Origin: Engelhardtia mirabilis
GTDB lineage: Bacteria; Planctomycetota; UBA1135; GCA-002686595
Direction of reading: 5' to 3'
DNA: 64,000 nucleotides
Assembly: GCA_007751255.1 (NCBI GenBank)
Contig: CP036296.1
Span: forward strand, 1,488,001-1,552,000
The notes beneath the pieces are model-generated. The model was not told the origin of the DNA. It searched no databases and worked only from the letters and a program-made list of their open reading frames with translations. This document shows, piece after piece, positions 7,930-16,588 of the stretch (its first letter is position 1; every line of letters begins with the position of its first letter). Both the position numbers and the translations under genes were made by a program.

Positions 7930-9333
7930 TCAGAGGTAGCCGAGCTCGCGCAGCATCTCGATGGTGTCGGCGTCGAGGTGCTCGGTGGAGCCCTCGACAC
8001 CGCGCACGGCGCCGCGCCGCTCCAACTCCGCGCGCAGGGCCCGCGCGACCGGTTGGTCGGGGGTGAACAGGTTGCGGGTCTCGCCCGGGTCCTGTTCCAG
8101 GTCGTAGAGCTCGTGGTTCTCGCCGTCCGGGCGGTGGACGTACTTCCACTTGCCGGCCGTCAAGGAGTAGAGCCGCGTGTCGCGTCCCTGCCCGTCGTTG
8201 GGCGCGTGGTGGGCTTCGGCGTAGACCTCCGCCGGTTCGTCGGGGACGGTGCCGTTCAACAGGGGCAGGATCGAGCGCCCGTCCGGAGCGAGGCCGTCGG
8301 GGAGGTCCACGCCCAACAGCTCGACCACGGTCGGGAACAGGTCGACCAGCCGCACCCGCTGCGCCAACCGCGCGCCCGCGGGCAGGCCCGGTCCGGCCAT
8401 CACCCATGGCACGTGCAACTGCTCGCCCCACAACAGGCCATGGGTCCAGAAGTCGTGTTGGCCGAGGCCCTCGCCGTGGTCGGCGATCAGACAAACGAGC
8501 GTGTCGTCGGCGCGCCCGGCCCGGTCGAGCGCCGCGATCAAGCGCGCGAGCTGCGCGTCCTGGAAGGCGATCTCGGCGTCGTAGAGCTCGATGCGGTCCT
8601 CGTCGCGACGCACCTCGCGCAGGTGCCCGCGCTGGTCCAGGTCGCCGGGGAGGTCGAAGCTGACCCGGGGCGCGAGGAACTCGCGCGGAGGGACCAGGGT
8701 CGCGTCGTGGGAGTCGAAGAAGTGCACCATCAGGGCGAAGGGCCGGTCCTCGCCGACGGCGCCATCCAGCCACTCCAGGGCCAGGTCGGCGGTGTCGTCC
8801 GCGCGGCGCTGGTACTCGTTGCCCAGGCCCATGGCGGCCCGCGCGCGGGCGCCCTTGCGCGTGTCGTCGTTCCAGGTCTGGAAACCGCGATCGAGCCCGT
8901 AGCGCGCGCCCATGGGCGGCGCGCTGACGAAGCCGGCGGTGCTCCAACCCTCGTCGGAGAGCAGCTCGGCCAGGGTCACGACCTCGCTCGAGAGCTCCTC
9001 GCGCCCGACCATGTAGAGGCTGCGGACGCCGGTCCGGTAGGGGTAGGCCCCGGTCAGGAAGCTGCTGGCCGAAACGGGCGTCAGCGACGCCTGGGACCAG
9101 ACCTGTTCGCAGACCAGCCCGCGCGCGCCCAGGGCGTCGACGGTGGGGCTGGTCTCGCGCCCGTAGCCGTAGGTCGACAGGTGGTCCGCGCGGGTCGTGT
9201 CGAAGACCACCAGCAAGAGGTTCGGACGCTGCGCCGGCGCCTCGCTGCCGCAGGAGCCGACCAGCGCGGCCAGCGCGGCCAGCAGCAGGCCCGCGGCGAG
9301 GTTGGCGGTGGAACGGCGTCGATCGGTGCTCAT
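7930..9333 (-). CDS. Sulfatase-like lipoprotein (Thr at nucleophile position)
   Basis: 467 residues with an N-terminal hydrophobic segment and lipobox (LVGSC, Cys 28), so a predicted lipoprotein. The metal site is LVVFDTTRADHLSTYGY. The nucleophile position, in SLTPVSASSFLTG, is Thr (about T85) instead of Cys/Ser. A second metal site is LIADHGEGLGQHD, and HFFDSHD lies between. The C-terminal half carries the usual LYDLEQDPGETRNLF segment and ends MLRELGYL. It lies upstream of the decayed sulfatase gene on the same strand, 47 bp away, and is divergent from a glycosyltransferase gene. The family call is firm; substrate specificity is open because the FGly residue is absent. Confidence 0.92.
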   Translation of the reverse strand: MSTDRRRSTANLAAGLLLAALAALVGSCGSEAPAQRPNLLLVVFDTTRADHLSTYGYGRETSPTVDALGARGLVCEQVWSQASLTPVSASSFLTGAYPYRTGVRSLYMVGREELSSEVVTLAELLSDEGWSTAGFVSAPPMGARYGLDRGFQTWNDDTRKGARARAAMGLGNEYQRRADDTADLALEWLDGAVGEDRPFALMVHFFDSHDATLVPPREFLAPRVSFDLPGDLDQRGHLREVRRDEDRIELYDAEIAFQDAQLARLIAALDRAGRADDTLVCLIADHGEGLGQHDFWTHGLLWGEQLHVPWVMAGPGLPAGARLAQRVRLVDLFPTVVELLGVDLPDGLAPDGRSILPLLNGTVPDEPAEVYAEAHHAPNDGQGRDTRLYSLTAGKWKYVHRPDGENHELYDLEQDPGETRNLFTPDQPVARALRAELERRGAVRGVEGSTEHLDADTIEMLRELGYL

Positions 9334-9371
9334 GGTCGGGATGCCACGCCGTGGGACGCGGATCGCCGCCG

Positions 9372-9377
9372 ATCATA
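9372..9377 (-). promoter_or_regulatory. Putative -10 element TATGAT
   Basis: Minus-strand TATGAT lies 38 nt upstream of the ATG at 9333. It is close to the sigma70 -10 consensus and is an AT-rich hexamer in a very GC-rich context. The expected -35 region shows no obvious match. Confidence 0.35.
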
Positions 9378-9437
9378 GCGGGCACCCCGCGCGCGACGTT
9401 GCGGGCGGCAGAGCGTGGCCGCAGACTGCCCGGGCCG

Positions 9438-10775
9438 ATGGGGGCCAACGACCACAGGGAAGCGGGCGCGGGGCCGCTGCGCAGTGCGGCGCTCGCCCTG
9501 GTGCTGTTCGCCCTGGCCCTGGCCTGGTTCCAACTGGGCTCCGCCGCGCCGCCGGATTCCTTCGACGTGGACGAGGCCGAGTGGGTCGCGATCGGCGTCC
9601 ACACCTGGCAGCTGGCCACCACGGGCGAATCCCGCGACGCGGGCGCCAGCGAGGCCGAGCTGGCCGAGGCGGCCGCCAGGCCCTGGCGCCTGGGCATCCA
9701 GGAGTCGACCTTCGGCTGGATGAACCCGCTCCTGCCGAAGCTCGCCTTCGGTGCGGCGGCGGCGGTGGCCGGGATGGACCAGTCCTCGCGGCGCGTCTAC
9801 CCGCGTTTCCACCCCGACGGCATCGACCGACCGAAGTCGGACGCCACCCGCGCGCGCCGGCGCTTCCTGCCCGCGGCCGACGCGGCGCGGCTGGTGACCT
9901 CGATCGTCGCCGCCGGTCTGGCCGCGGCCCTGTTCGCCGTGGCCCGCGCCCAGGCCGGGCTCGCGGCGGGGCTGGCGGCCTGGCTGCTGTTCGCGGCCTC
10001 GCCCACGGCTCGCACGGTGGCGGTCTACGTGCGGACCGACCTCTTCCCTCTGTTGTTCGGAGTGCTGGCGCTGCTCCTGGCGTTGACGCGGGCGCGCGAC
10101 CTCGGCGGAGCGCGCGGCTGGCGTCCACTCGTCGCTTGGGCCCTGGCCCTGGGAGCCCTGTGCGGCGCGGCCGTGGGCAGCAAGCTCAACGGCGCGCTCG
10201 TGTCGTTCGCGGTGCCCCTGTGGCTCGCGGCGGCCTGGTTGGCGATCCCGCGCGGCGAGCGCCCGTCCATCCTGCGTCCGCTGGCCGCGGCGGTGACGGC
10301 GGGCCTGGTCTGTGCGGGCCTGTTCTGGGTGACCCTGCCGGGGCTGTGGGGCGATCCGCCCCTCGAGGCCGTGGGCGAGTTGCTGCGGACCTGGAAGAAC
10401 TCCCTGGCGCAGATGTCGCGCTTCGGTCCCGCGGACCTGGCGGCGCCGAGGGACTTCTTGCCGCGCCTGGGGCTCTCGTTCCAGCGTCTGTTCTTCGGCA
10501 ACGAGCCGCTGTTCGAGCTGACCGGGGTGGCCCTGGGACTCGCGACCGTGCCCCTGGGACTCGCGGTTCTGGTTCGCTCCGCCTGGCGCGGTTCGATCGC
10601 CGCGCGGCAAGTGCTGGCCTTCGTCCTGGTGGTCGGCGCGGGCAGCTCGATCTGGGTGCCTCACGATCGCCCGCGCTTCTTCCTGCCGCTGCTGCTGGTG
10701 GCGGTCCTGGCCCAGGCGGCCCTGGTCGGCGCGTTGGCGCAACTCGCCGTGCGCCGGCGCGCCGCAGCTCAGTAG
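9438..10775 (+). CDS. GT-C type membrane glycosyltransferase
   Basis: Polytopic membrane protein of 445 residues with about nine hydrophobic segments. After the first helix comes FDVDEAEWVAIG, the acidic (D/E) first-loop motif expected for the catalytic site of GT-C (PMT_2/ArnT-like) lipid-linked sugar transferases. The loop after it is long and charged (about residues 60-140). The C-terminal part contains a conserved-looking PHDRPRFFLP motif before the last helix. Start ATG 9438 was chosen because the first helix follows directly. It lies between two sulfatase-like genes and overlaps the convergent one by 7 bp at the stop codons. Its substrate cannot be deduced. Confidence 0.8.
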   Translation: MGANDHREAGAGPLRSAALALVLFALALAWFQLGSAAPPDSFDVDEAEWVAIGVHTWQLATTGESRDAGASEAELAEAAARPWRLGIQESTFGWMNPLLPKLAFGAAAAVAGMDQSSRRVYPRFHPDGIDRPKSDATRARRRFLPAADAARLVTSIVAAGLAAALFAVARAQAGLAAGLAAWLLFAASPTARTVAVYVRTDLFPLLFGVLALLLALTRARDLGGARGWRPLVAWALALGALCGAAVGSKLNGALVSFAVPLWLAAAWLAIPRGERPSILRPLAAAVTAGLVCAGLFWVTLPGLWGDPPLEAVGELLRTWKNSLAQMSRFGPADLAAPRDFLPRLGLSFQRLFFGNEPLFELTGVALGLATVPLGLAVLVRSAWRGSIAARQVLAFVLVVGAGSSIWVPHDRPRFFLPLLLVAVLAQAALVGALAQLAVRRRAAAQ

Positions 10776-12142
10776 TAGCCCAGGGCCCCGAGCCGCTCGA
10801 GGTCGCCGGCGGACTCCTGCACCGCGCCGCCCTCGGCACCCAGGCGCGGCCAAGCGGTGACGATGGACTCGAGCGTGTCGCCGAAGACGTCCTCGTACCT
10901 TGCGAAGTCGCCGTACAGGTCGCGGGCCTCGGCGGGATCGGCGCGGACGTCGTACAGCTCGTGGTCGCCGTCGCTGGAGCGGATCAGCTTGAGGCCGTCG
11001 GCGTAGAGCACGCGCCGCACGCGCTGGAAACGGGCGCCGAAGCGCTCGTCGAACAGGTCCTTCGAGCGCGAGAGGTAGTTCTCGGCCACGACCAACCGCG
11101 CGCCGGCCTCGACCGGGCCCAGGAGCAGGGCCGGAGCGCGCTCGCGCGCCGTCGCGCGCAGCGCGTCGCCGAGCTGCTCGAAGATCAGCGCAGGCACGTG
11201 GGCGATGCTGATCGGGTCGGCGATCCTCGCGGGCACCCGTTGCCCCGGCGCCTTGAAGATCAACGGCACCCGCAGGGCCGGCTCGTAGACGTCCTTCGAG
11301 TGCTCGATCAGGTCGTGCTCGCCGAAGTACTCGCCGTGGTCCGACGTGAACACCAACACGGCGTCGTCGAACAGCTCCAGGCGCTCCAGCTCGTCGAACA
11401 GACGCCCCAGGGCCTCGTCGAGGTTGGCGATCGACGTGTCGTACTGGTCGATCAACTGCCGCAGGCGCTCGGAATCACGGGGCTCGGTGCCGGTCAAGAC
11501 GGGCCCGTACAGGTCGCGCAGCAGTTGGGCCGAGCGGCGCCCGACCGGCCGCGGCAGGAGCCCCGGACGCTCGACCGAGTTGTAGGGCCGGTGCGTGTCC
11601 ATGTAGTTGAGGAACAGCAGGAACGGCCCGTCCCCCGGCTGCGCCAGGAACTCGAAGACCTGGGCCTCCAACTGACCGGCGGGCTCTTCGCGCACCGTCC
11701 ACTCGTCGAAGCCCTGGGCCAGGCCGTACTTGGGCTTCAGGAAGGCGCCGTTGGCCGCGACGCCGAAGGTGCGGTAGCCCGCTTCGCCCAGGACCTCGGC
11801 CAGGGTCACGGCGCGCTCGTCCAGTCCGCGGGCGTTGCTGCCAGGCCGTTCGATCGCGACGGTGTGCGCCCCGTGCTGCAGGGGCAGGAGCCCGGTGAAG
11901 AGCGACGCGTGGGAGGGCAGGGTCCAGGGCGCCGTGGACCTGGCCGTCTCGTACACCGTCGCGCGCGCGGCCAGGGCGTCGAGGCGCGGACTGGTGGCGA
12001 CGTCGTAGCCATAGGTGGAGAGGTGGTCCGAGCGCAGGGTGTCGGCCACGATCACGATCACGTTCGGCGGCGACGGTTCGCTCGAGCCTCCGCAGGCGGC
12101 GAGCGCCGCAGCGGCCAAGCCCCAGGCGCCAAGGCCCCTCAA
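10769..12142 (-). CDS. Sulfatase-like lipoprotein (Thr at nucleophile position)
   Basis: 457 residues with a short signal peptide and lipobox (LAAC, Cys 17). Metal site VIVADTLRSDHLSTYGY; nucleophile position Thr (about T74) in WTLPSHASLFTG; LNYMDTHRPYN; second metal site FTSDHGEYFGEHD; C-terminal tail RLGALGYY. The ATG overlaps the last 4 bp of the upstream 914-residue PHP lipoprotein gene (ATGA), so the two are translationally coupled and probably act together. Like its neighbours it is an alkaline-phosphatase-superfamily hydrolase without the formylglycine residue. Confidence 0.92.
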   Translation of the reverse strand: MRGLGAWGLAAAALAACGGSSEPSPPNVIVIVADTLRSDHLSTYGYDVATSPRLDALAARATVYETARSTAPWTLPSHASLFTGLLPLQHGAHTVAIERPGSNARGLDERAVTLAEVLGEAGYRTFGVAANGAFLKPKYGLAQGFDEWTVREEPAGQLEAQVFEFLAQPGDGPFLLFLNYMDTHRPYNSVERPGLLPRPVGRRSAQLLRDLYGPVLTGTEPRDSERLRQLIDQYDTSIANLDEALGRLFDELERLELFDDAVLVFTSDHGEYFGEHDLIEHSKDVYEPALRVPLIFKAPGQRVPARIADPISIAHVPALIFEQLGDALRATARERAPALLLGPVEAGARLVVAENYLSRSKDLFDERFGARFQRVRRVLYADGLKLIRSSDGDHELYDVRADPAEARDLYGDFARYEDVFGDTLESIVTAWPRLGAEGGAVQESAGDLERLGALGYY

Positions 12143-14883
12143 TCGATGACCTCGTCGATCCGGATCGGGCTGGTCCAGACCACGTTGCCGTCGCGGAAGA
12201 CGATGCGCGCGTAGACGGCATCGCCGGCGGCGAGCTCCAGTCCCTCGATGGTGGTCACCGGCTGGGGATCAGCCAGGGGCACGCCGATGCGCCAGACTGA
12301 CTCGAGGCCGTTCTGCAGGTCCGCGAGGCGGTAGGCCCGCCCCGGGTCCAGGAACTTGAACAGCACCCGCTCGCGGTGCTCGTTGAAGCGCATCGTCACC
12401 GCGCGCGCCTCCTCGTCCCACTGCACGGCGAGCACCACGTCCGCGCGCTGGCGGTTGGACCACAGGCGCAGGGTCTGCGGATCGACGATCTCGAAGCCCG
12501 CGCCCTCGCGCTCGCCGCGGCGCAGGGCGCCGGACAGGATGCGCCCGCCCTTGAAGTTCGCGAGCAGGGGCATCTCCTCCCGCGCCGGCCGGTTCTGGGT
12601 GCCGATCACGATCAGCTCGGCGCCGCCGCCCTGGCTGCCGTCCTGGTTGCCGTCGAGTCGCCGCACCACCTGGCCCCCGACGACGAGCTCGATCGTCGCC
12701 ACCGGAGCCGCGCTCGAGACCACCTCGACCACCGCGGTCGCCAGGGCCGGCGCGGCACCCATCTCGCCCCCGCGCAAGTCGCCGATCGAGAGGCTCGCGG
12801 CGCAGCGCGCGGTCGAGGCGATGGTGCTGCGATCCACGAGCGCGCCGATCACCCCTTCGCGCGTGGGCTCGGCCCCGATCAGGGCGCAGTAGCCGTCGCC
12901 GCTCTCGCCGTGGTCCGACGAGCCGATGAAGCCCAGGGGCCCGCCGACCGCGAGGAAGTGCTCCACGAACGGCCCGGCCGGGTGCATGTCCCGCGCGCCG
13001 TAGGGCAGTTGCGGCCCCTCGTAGGACCCGCGCGTGGCCTGGTACAGCTCGATCACCGGGTGCAGGGCCGAGTCCATGAAGGCCGGCAGGAAGCGGTTGC
13101 TGGCCGAGGACAGCATGTGCGGGATGGCGACCACGCGCCCGGGCTCGAGCGAGCTGGCGTGCTGCGCTTCCATGTTCCACCCGTCCTCGTCCACGCGCGC
13201 CTCCTGCGGGTCGAGGTAGACCAGATTCTGGTGACCCCAGCCCGAGACGTTGCGCTCGATGCCGGGCAGCACCACCAGACCCGGGGGCGCGTGGAAGCGC
13301 TCCACATCCCGCAACGAGCGCCACCAGGACCACTGGGTCAGGTGTTGGAAGTGATCGTTGATCGAGACGAAGTCGAGCCCGCCCGGACCGCGCGCGTAGC
13401 GGTAGTTGTCGAGGCCGGTGCCGTCCGAGGGGCCGGCGCAGCGCGACAGGTGCGTGTGGCGGTGCAAGTCGCCGAACAGCCAGCCGTCGACCTTCGGCCT
13501 GCGTCCCGTGGCGGTCGGGCCCGCCAGGGGCGCGGGGTCCAACGCCTCTCCCAGCTCGGGCCAGCCCGTCGGCGCGCCGAGCTCGGTCACGCCAACCCGC
13601 CAGGGCTGCTCGATCGGCACGTTCCACAGCTCGATCGCGTCGAAGAAGCGCTCGCGGTCGTCGCTGGCCTGGACGCAGAACACTCGACCGTCAACCGACA
13701 CCATGCGATTGGTGGCCTCGTTGTCGCCGATCGAGCAGGGCACCGGCTCGGGCCCGGCGGCCGCGTCGCCGAACCGAATGGCCCAGGTCCGCCAGGAGTG
13801 GTGGGTGCCCGACAGGTTCTGGCTGCCCTTGCCCTCGCGCGGCCGGTAGGGCGGGTCCAGGCGACGCACGGTCATGACCAGTCCCTCCGCGCAGGCGAAC
13901 AGGTGCGGGAACTGGCTGCGCGCCGCAGTGTTGTCGGGGAGGGGGACCGAGCGCACGCGGCCGTCCGGGTCGACGCGGGCGAGGTTCGTGGTGCGGCTGT
14001 CGCGCAGGGGCCCGGCGTGGCCGAAGTCGCGGAAGGACTCCCAGGCGACCCACGGCTGCCCGTGGCCGTCGACGACCAGGGACGGGTAGCCCTGGTACTC
14101 GGGACCGCCCGCCAGGCACAGGGTCCGGGATTCGGCCGCGCCCAACGGCCCGGCACAGAACACGTCGAAGGTGTCGTCGACGAAGGCGTCCCAGGCCAAC
14201 CAAGTTTGGCCGCCCGGTCCGCTGGCCACGCGCGGGGACCACTCGTCCCAGGGCGTGTCGGTGGCGTTGACCGCCGCGGACCAGGCGCCCCCCGGCGCGC
14301 GCCGACGCCAGTGGATGTCGTACTGGCCGTCCACGATCGCCTGCCAAGCGAGGGTCAGGCGGCCGTCGGGCGCGACCGCGAGCTGCGGCTCGAGCCCGCC
14401 CGGTGCGAGCTCCTCGGCGGGGCCCAGGGCGATGCGATCGCCGTCCAGCTCGAGGCTGCGGCCGACGACGGACGTCCCGCCGTCGACGCGGGTCTCGAAA
14501 ACGCAGAAGGCCCCGTCGCCGAGGGCCGCGAGGCTCGCCAGGCCCAGGCCGCGGTTGCCGTCGGCCACGGTCGCGCTGGCCAGGCTTCGCCAACCCTCGG
14601 CGACACGCTCCAGGCACTGGACCTCGAGCCGCGGCCCGTCGTCGGTCCAGGCCATCCACGAAGCCCACAGCCGACCGGCGCCGTCGACGCAGGCCGCCGG
14701 CTCGCCGGCCGTCTGACCGACCGGGGTCAGCCAGTGGTGACCTGGCACGGGGCCGGGCGCCGGCGACTCGGGCGGCGGCTCGACCACCGCCGGCCGATCG
14801 TCTGCTCCGCCTCCGCAGGCGCCTAGAGCGAGGGCGACGGCCAGGACCCTGCTCGGTCGTTGAGGAAGACTGCGAGGGCACAT
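12139..14883 (-). CDS. Beta-propeller lipoprotein fused to a PHP-type metallohydrolase domain
   Basis: 914 residues. The signal peptide has a lipobox (LGAC, Cys 23). Residues about 50-430 form repeated blades with patterns such as GRLWASWMAW, GRLTLAWQAI, QTWLAWDAF and QPWVAWESF, i.e. a sialidase-like propeller. From about 465 a PHP/DUF3604-like domain starts with GDLHRHTHLS (metal ligands H474 and H476), followed by DFVSINDHFQH, GIERN, VVAIPHM and GSSDHGES. This makes it a probable exported phosphoesterase-like metalloenzyme. It is the first gene of a two-gene operon with the sulfatase-like gene, overlapping by 4 bp. A TAGGCT hexamer lies 13 nt upstream of the ATG. The substrate is unknown; a phosphate or sulfate ester on a surface glycan fits the context but is inference. 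Confidence 0.8.
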   Translation of the reverse strand: MCPRSLPQRPSRVLAVALALGACGGGADDRPAVVEPPPESPAPGPVPGHHWLTPVGQTAGEPAACVDGAGRLWASWMAWTDDGPRLEVQCLERVAEGWRSLASATVADGNRGLGLASLAALGDGAFCVFETRVDGGTSVVGRSLELDGDRIALGPAEELAPGGLEPQLAVAPDGRLTLAWQAIVDGQYDIHWRRRAPGGAWSAAVNATDTPWDEWSPRVASGPGGQTWLAWDAFVDDTFDVFCAGPLGAAESRTLCLAGGPEYQGYPSLVVDGHGQPWVAWESFRDFGHAGPLRDSRTTNLARVDPDGRVRSVPLPDNTAARSQFPHLFACAEGLVMTVRRLDPPYRPREGKGSQNLSGTHHSWRTWAIRFGDAAAGPEPVPCSIGDNEATNRMVSVDGRVFCVQASDDRERFFDAIELWNVPIEQPWRVGVTELGAPTGWPELGEALDPAPLAGPTATGRRPKVDGWLFGDLHRHTHLSRCAGPSDGTGLDNYRYARGPGGLDFVSINDHFQHLTQWSWWRSLRDVERFHAPPGLVVLPGIERNVSGWGHQNLVYLDPQEARVDEDGWNMEAQHASSLEPGRVVAIPHMLSSASNRFLPAFMDSALHPVIELYQATRGSYEGPQLPYGARDMHPAGPFVEHFLAVGGPLGFIGSSDHGESGDGYCALIGAEPTREGVIGALVDRSTIASTARCAASLSIGDLRGGEMGAAPALATAVVEVVSSAAPVATIELVVGGQVVRRLDGNQDGSQGGGAELIVIGTQNRPAREEMPLLANFKGGRILSGALRRGEREGAGFEIVDPQTLRLWSNRQRADVVLAVQWDEEARAVTMRFNEHRERVLFKFLDPGRAYRLADLQNGLESVWRIGVPLADPQPVTTIEGLELAAGDAVYARIVFRDGNVVWTSPIRIDEVID

Positions 14884-14896
14884 GGCGAGGCCACCC

Positions 14897-14902
14897 AGCC
14901 TA
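14897..14902 (-). promoter_or_regulatory. Putative -10 element TAGGCT
   Basis: Minus-strand TAGGCT ends 13 nt before the ATG at 14883. A start site about 7 nt downstream would give an almost leaderless mRNA for the PHP lipoprotein/sulfatase-like operon. Confidence 0.4.
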
Positions 14903-14983
14903 CGGCGCCGCGCGCTCGGACGGAGGGGGGCGGGGGGCGGAACAGCCGCTCGGCGACCCAGGGCCGGCGACGCAGCGCCGAAC

Positions 14984-16306
14984 TCAGTCGAGGGAGAAGG
15001 TGATGAACCAGGGCGGCGCCAGTTGCAGGTTCACGCCGTCGTACTCGAGCGACTGGTAGGACAGCATCAGCCCACCCAGCACCGGGTCGGCCGGCGAGCT
15101 CGCGACGTCGCTGCCCAGGCCGTCCTGGTTCAGGACGATCGGCGCGTGGTTCACGATCAGGATCAGGTCGAGCAGCAGCACGCCCTCGATCCCGGGCAGG
15201 GGGATCGGCGTGCCGGTGTAGAGGGCCAGCCACCAGAAGTGGATCGCGCCGGGATCGCCCTCGAGGAAGACGCCCTGGTCGACGCCGACCTTCGGCGTGG
15301 GGTCGGCGATCCACATGGACGGCAAGCGATCGGGACGCGGGTTGGTCTGTGCGCCCGACTGGGCGACCACGGCGATCTGCGTCGCGCTGTTCGGTCCTTC
15401 GCCGGGGGCGAAGACGACGTCCGATCCCCAGCGGGCGGAGCTGGTGCCGTCGAGGAAGAGGGCCGCGCCCGCCAACAACTGACCTGCGGGGCCGTCGGCG
15501 TCCGCGTCGCCCCCGGCTAGACGATTGGTCTTGCCGCCGTGCAGATCGAGGGTGCTGGCGACCAGGTGCAGGCCGTCCCCACCCGTGAGCGCGCCGGGGG
15601 GGCCGCTGCGGTTGCCGGCCTGCACGTCGCACAGGGCCAGGGTGAACTTGGAGCCGATCAGCTCGATGGCGTGGGCACCGGGGACCTCCAGGGCGCCCGC
15701 GTCGGTCGGCGCGCGGCTCGCCTCGAGGCGGCCGTCGCTGAACCAGACGTTGCTGCTCTGGGCGCGCAGGGCACTGAGGGGAAGGCCTCCGAGGTCGCTG
15801 CCCGCGGGCCCGGCGGTGGTCACCACGCGCACCGAGGAGAGGAAGGTGCGCGTGCAGCCCGCAAAGTCCAGGTACGCGCCACCGGTCGGGTGGGCGTCGT
15901 GCTCGGCGCGCACGATCTTGAGGTCGCAGAACTCCATCGGGCCGAGCACGCCCGTCGCACGCACGAAGGCCGGGGGCGAGGCGTCGACTCCGGCGACGGT
16001 GCCGAGCTCGAAGTTGCTGAGGCGCACGAGCAGGCCACTGCCGTTGCCGACGATCTCGATCGGGATCGAACCGGCCGGCGCGAGGATTCGCGTCTGGCTC
16101 GAGCCGCGGCCGCTGAGTTGGAGCGGCTTGTCGATCAGCACCGGACCGTAGTCACCGGACTCGACGAAGACGCGGTCCCCGGGCTGCGCGGCGTCGACAG
16201 CGGCCTGGATCGTCTGGTACGGGTGTCCGCTGCCCGGGGGGCCGACCCAGTGGTCTGCAAAGGGTGCCGGAGCGAGGGCGAGTGCGAGGCAGGCGATGGG
16301 GAGCAT
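14984..16306 (-). CDS. Secreted parallel beta-helix protein
   Basis: 440 residues. A signal peptide (MLPIACLALALAPAPFA) is followed by DHWVGPPGSG, YQTIQAAVDAAQPGD and VFVESGDYGPVLIDKPLQLSG. These are the typical opening of right-handed beta-helix (pectate-lyase-like, NosD-like) domains: N-terminal amphipathic IQAAVDAA helix, then stacked short strands. Stacked turns continue to about residue 290. The last 110 residues form a different, probably beta-sandwich, domain. There are no clear catalytic residues. The ATG at 16306 begins the signal peptide directly, with TAGGCT 37 nt upstream. The next gene is divergent. It is likely a cell-surface or secreted protein that binds or cleaves polysaccharide. 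Confidence 0.75.
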   Translation of the reverse strand: MLPIACLALALAPAPFADHWVGPPGSGHPYQTIQAAVDAAQPGDRVFVESGDYGPVLIDKPLQLSGRGSSQTRILAPAGSIPIEIVGNGSGLLVRLSNFELGTVAGVDASPPAFVRATGVLGPMEFCDLKIVRAEHDAHPTGGAYLDFAGCTRTFLSSVRVVTTAGPAGSDLGGLPLSALRAQSSNVWFSDGRLEASRAPTDAGALEVPGAHAIELIGSKFTLALCDVQAGNRSGPPGALTGGDGLHLVASTLDLHGGKTNRLAGGDADADGPAGQLLAGAALFLDGTSSARWGSDVVFAPGEGPNSATQIAVVAQSGAQTNPRPDRLPSMWIADPTPKVGVDQGVFLEGDPGAIHFWWLALYTGTPIPLPGIEGVLLLDLILIVNHAPIVLNQDGLGSDVASSPADPVLGGLMLSYQSLEYDGVNLQLAPPWFITFSLD

Positions 16307-16343
16307 GGAAAGTTCGTTGTCGCTGGCGGAGAGGGCCGCTCCG

Positions 16344-16349
16344 AGCCTA
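16344..16349 (-). promoter_or_regulatory. Putative -10 element TAGGCT
   Basis: Minus-strand TAGGCT lies 37 nt upstream of the ATG of the beta-helix gene, in the 282-bp divergent intergenic region. The rest of that region (16350-16588) is GC-rich and shows no other recognisable element. Confidence 0.4.
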
Positions 16350-16588
16350 GAGCACTTGCCCCTGGGCGCAACGGCGTGGCAGCCGCGATCCCTGCAGCGC
16401 CGACCGCGAGGGGTCGACTCGCCTTGCCCGCGTCCGGTCACCCGAGCGTCTCCGACCCACGGTGGCGACCGCCCGCGCGCGGGTCGGGGCAGTAGGTCAG
16501 GAAACGGCGGGGGACCGACGCCCGCCGTCTCACTCCGAGCCCCCGGGGATTGCGCCGCCCGCTCGCAGCCCGCAACCTGACCCCGACC

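Noticed and set aside
447-12142. Calling the locus a sulfated-polysaccharide utilisation cluster
   Set aside because: No formylglycine-generating enzyme, SusC/SusD-like pair or glycoside hydrolase is present at 0-15 kb, and all sulfatase-like proteins have Thr at the FGly position.
9197-12214. A 1005-codon plus-strand open frame across the glycosyltransferase and sulfatase-like genes
   Set aside because: Antisense or out of frame to genes with clear domains, and it shows no recognisable motif. It is a GC-rich artefact.
12376-14826. An 816-codon plus-strand open frame opposite the PHP lipoprotein gene
   Set aside because: Antisense shadow of a gene with a lipobox, propeller blades and HRHTH metal motif; its own composition is Arg/Ala/Gln nonsense.
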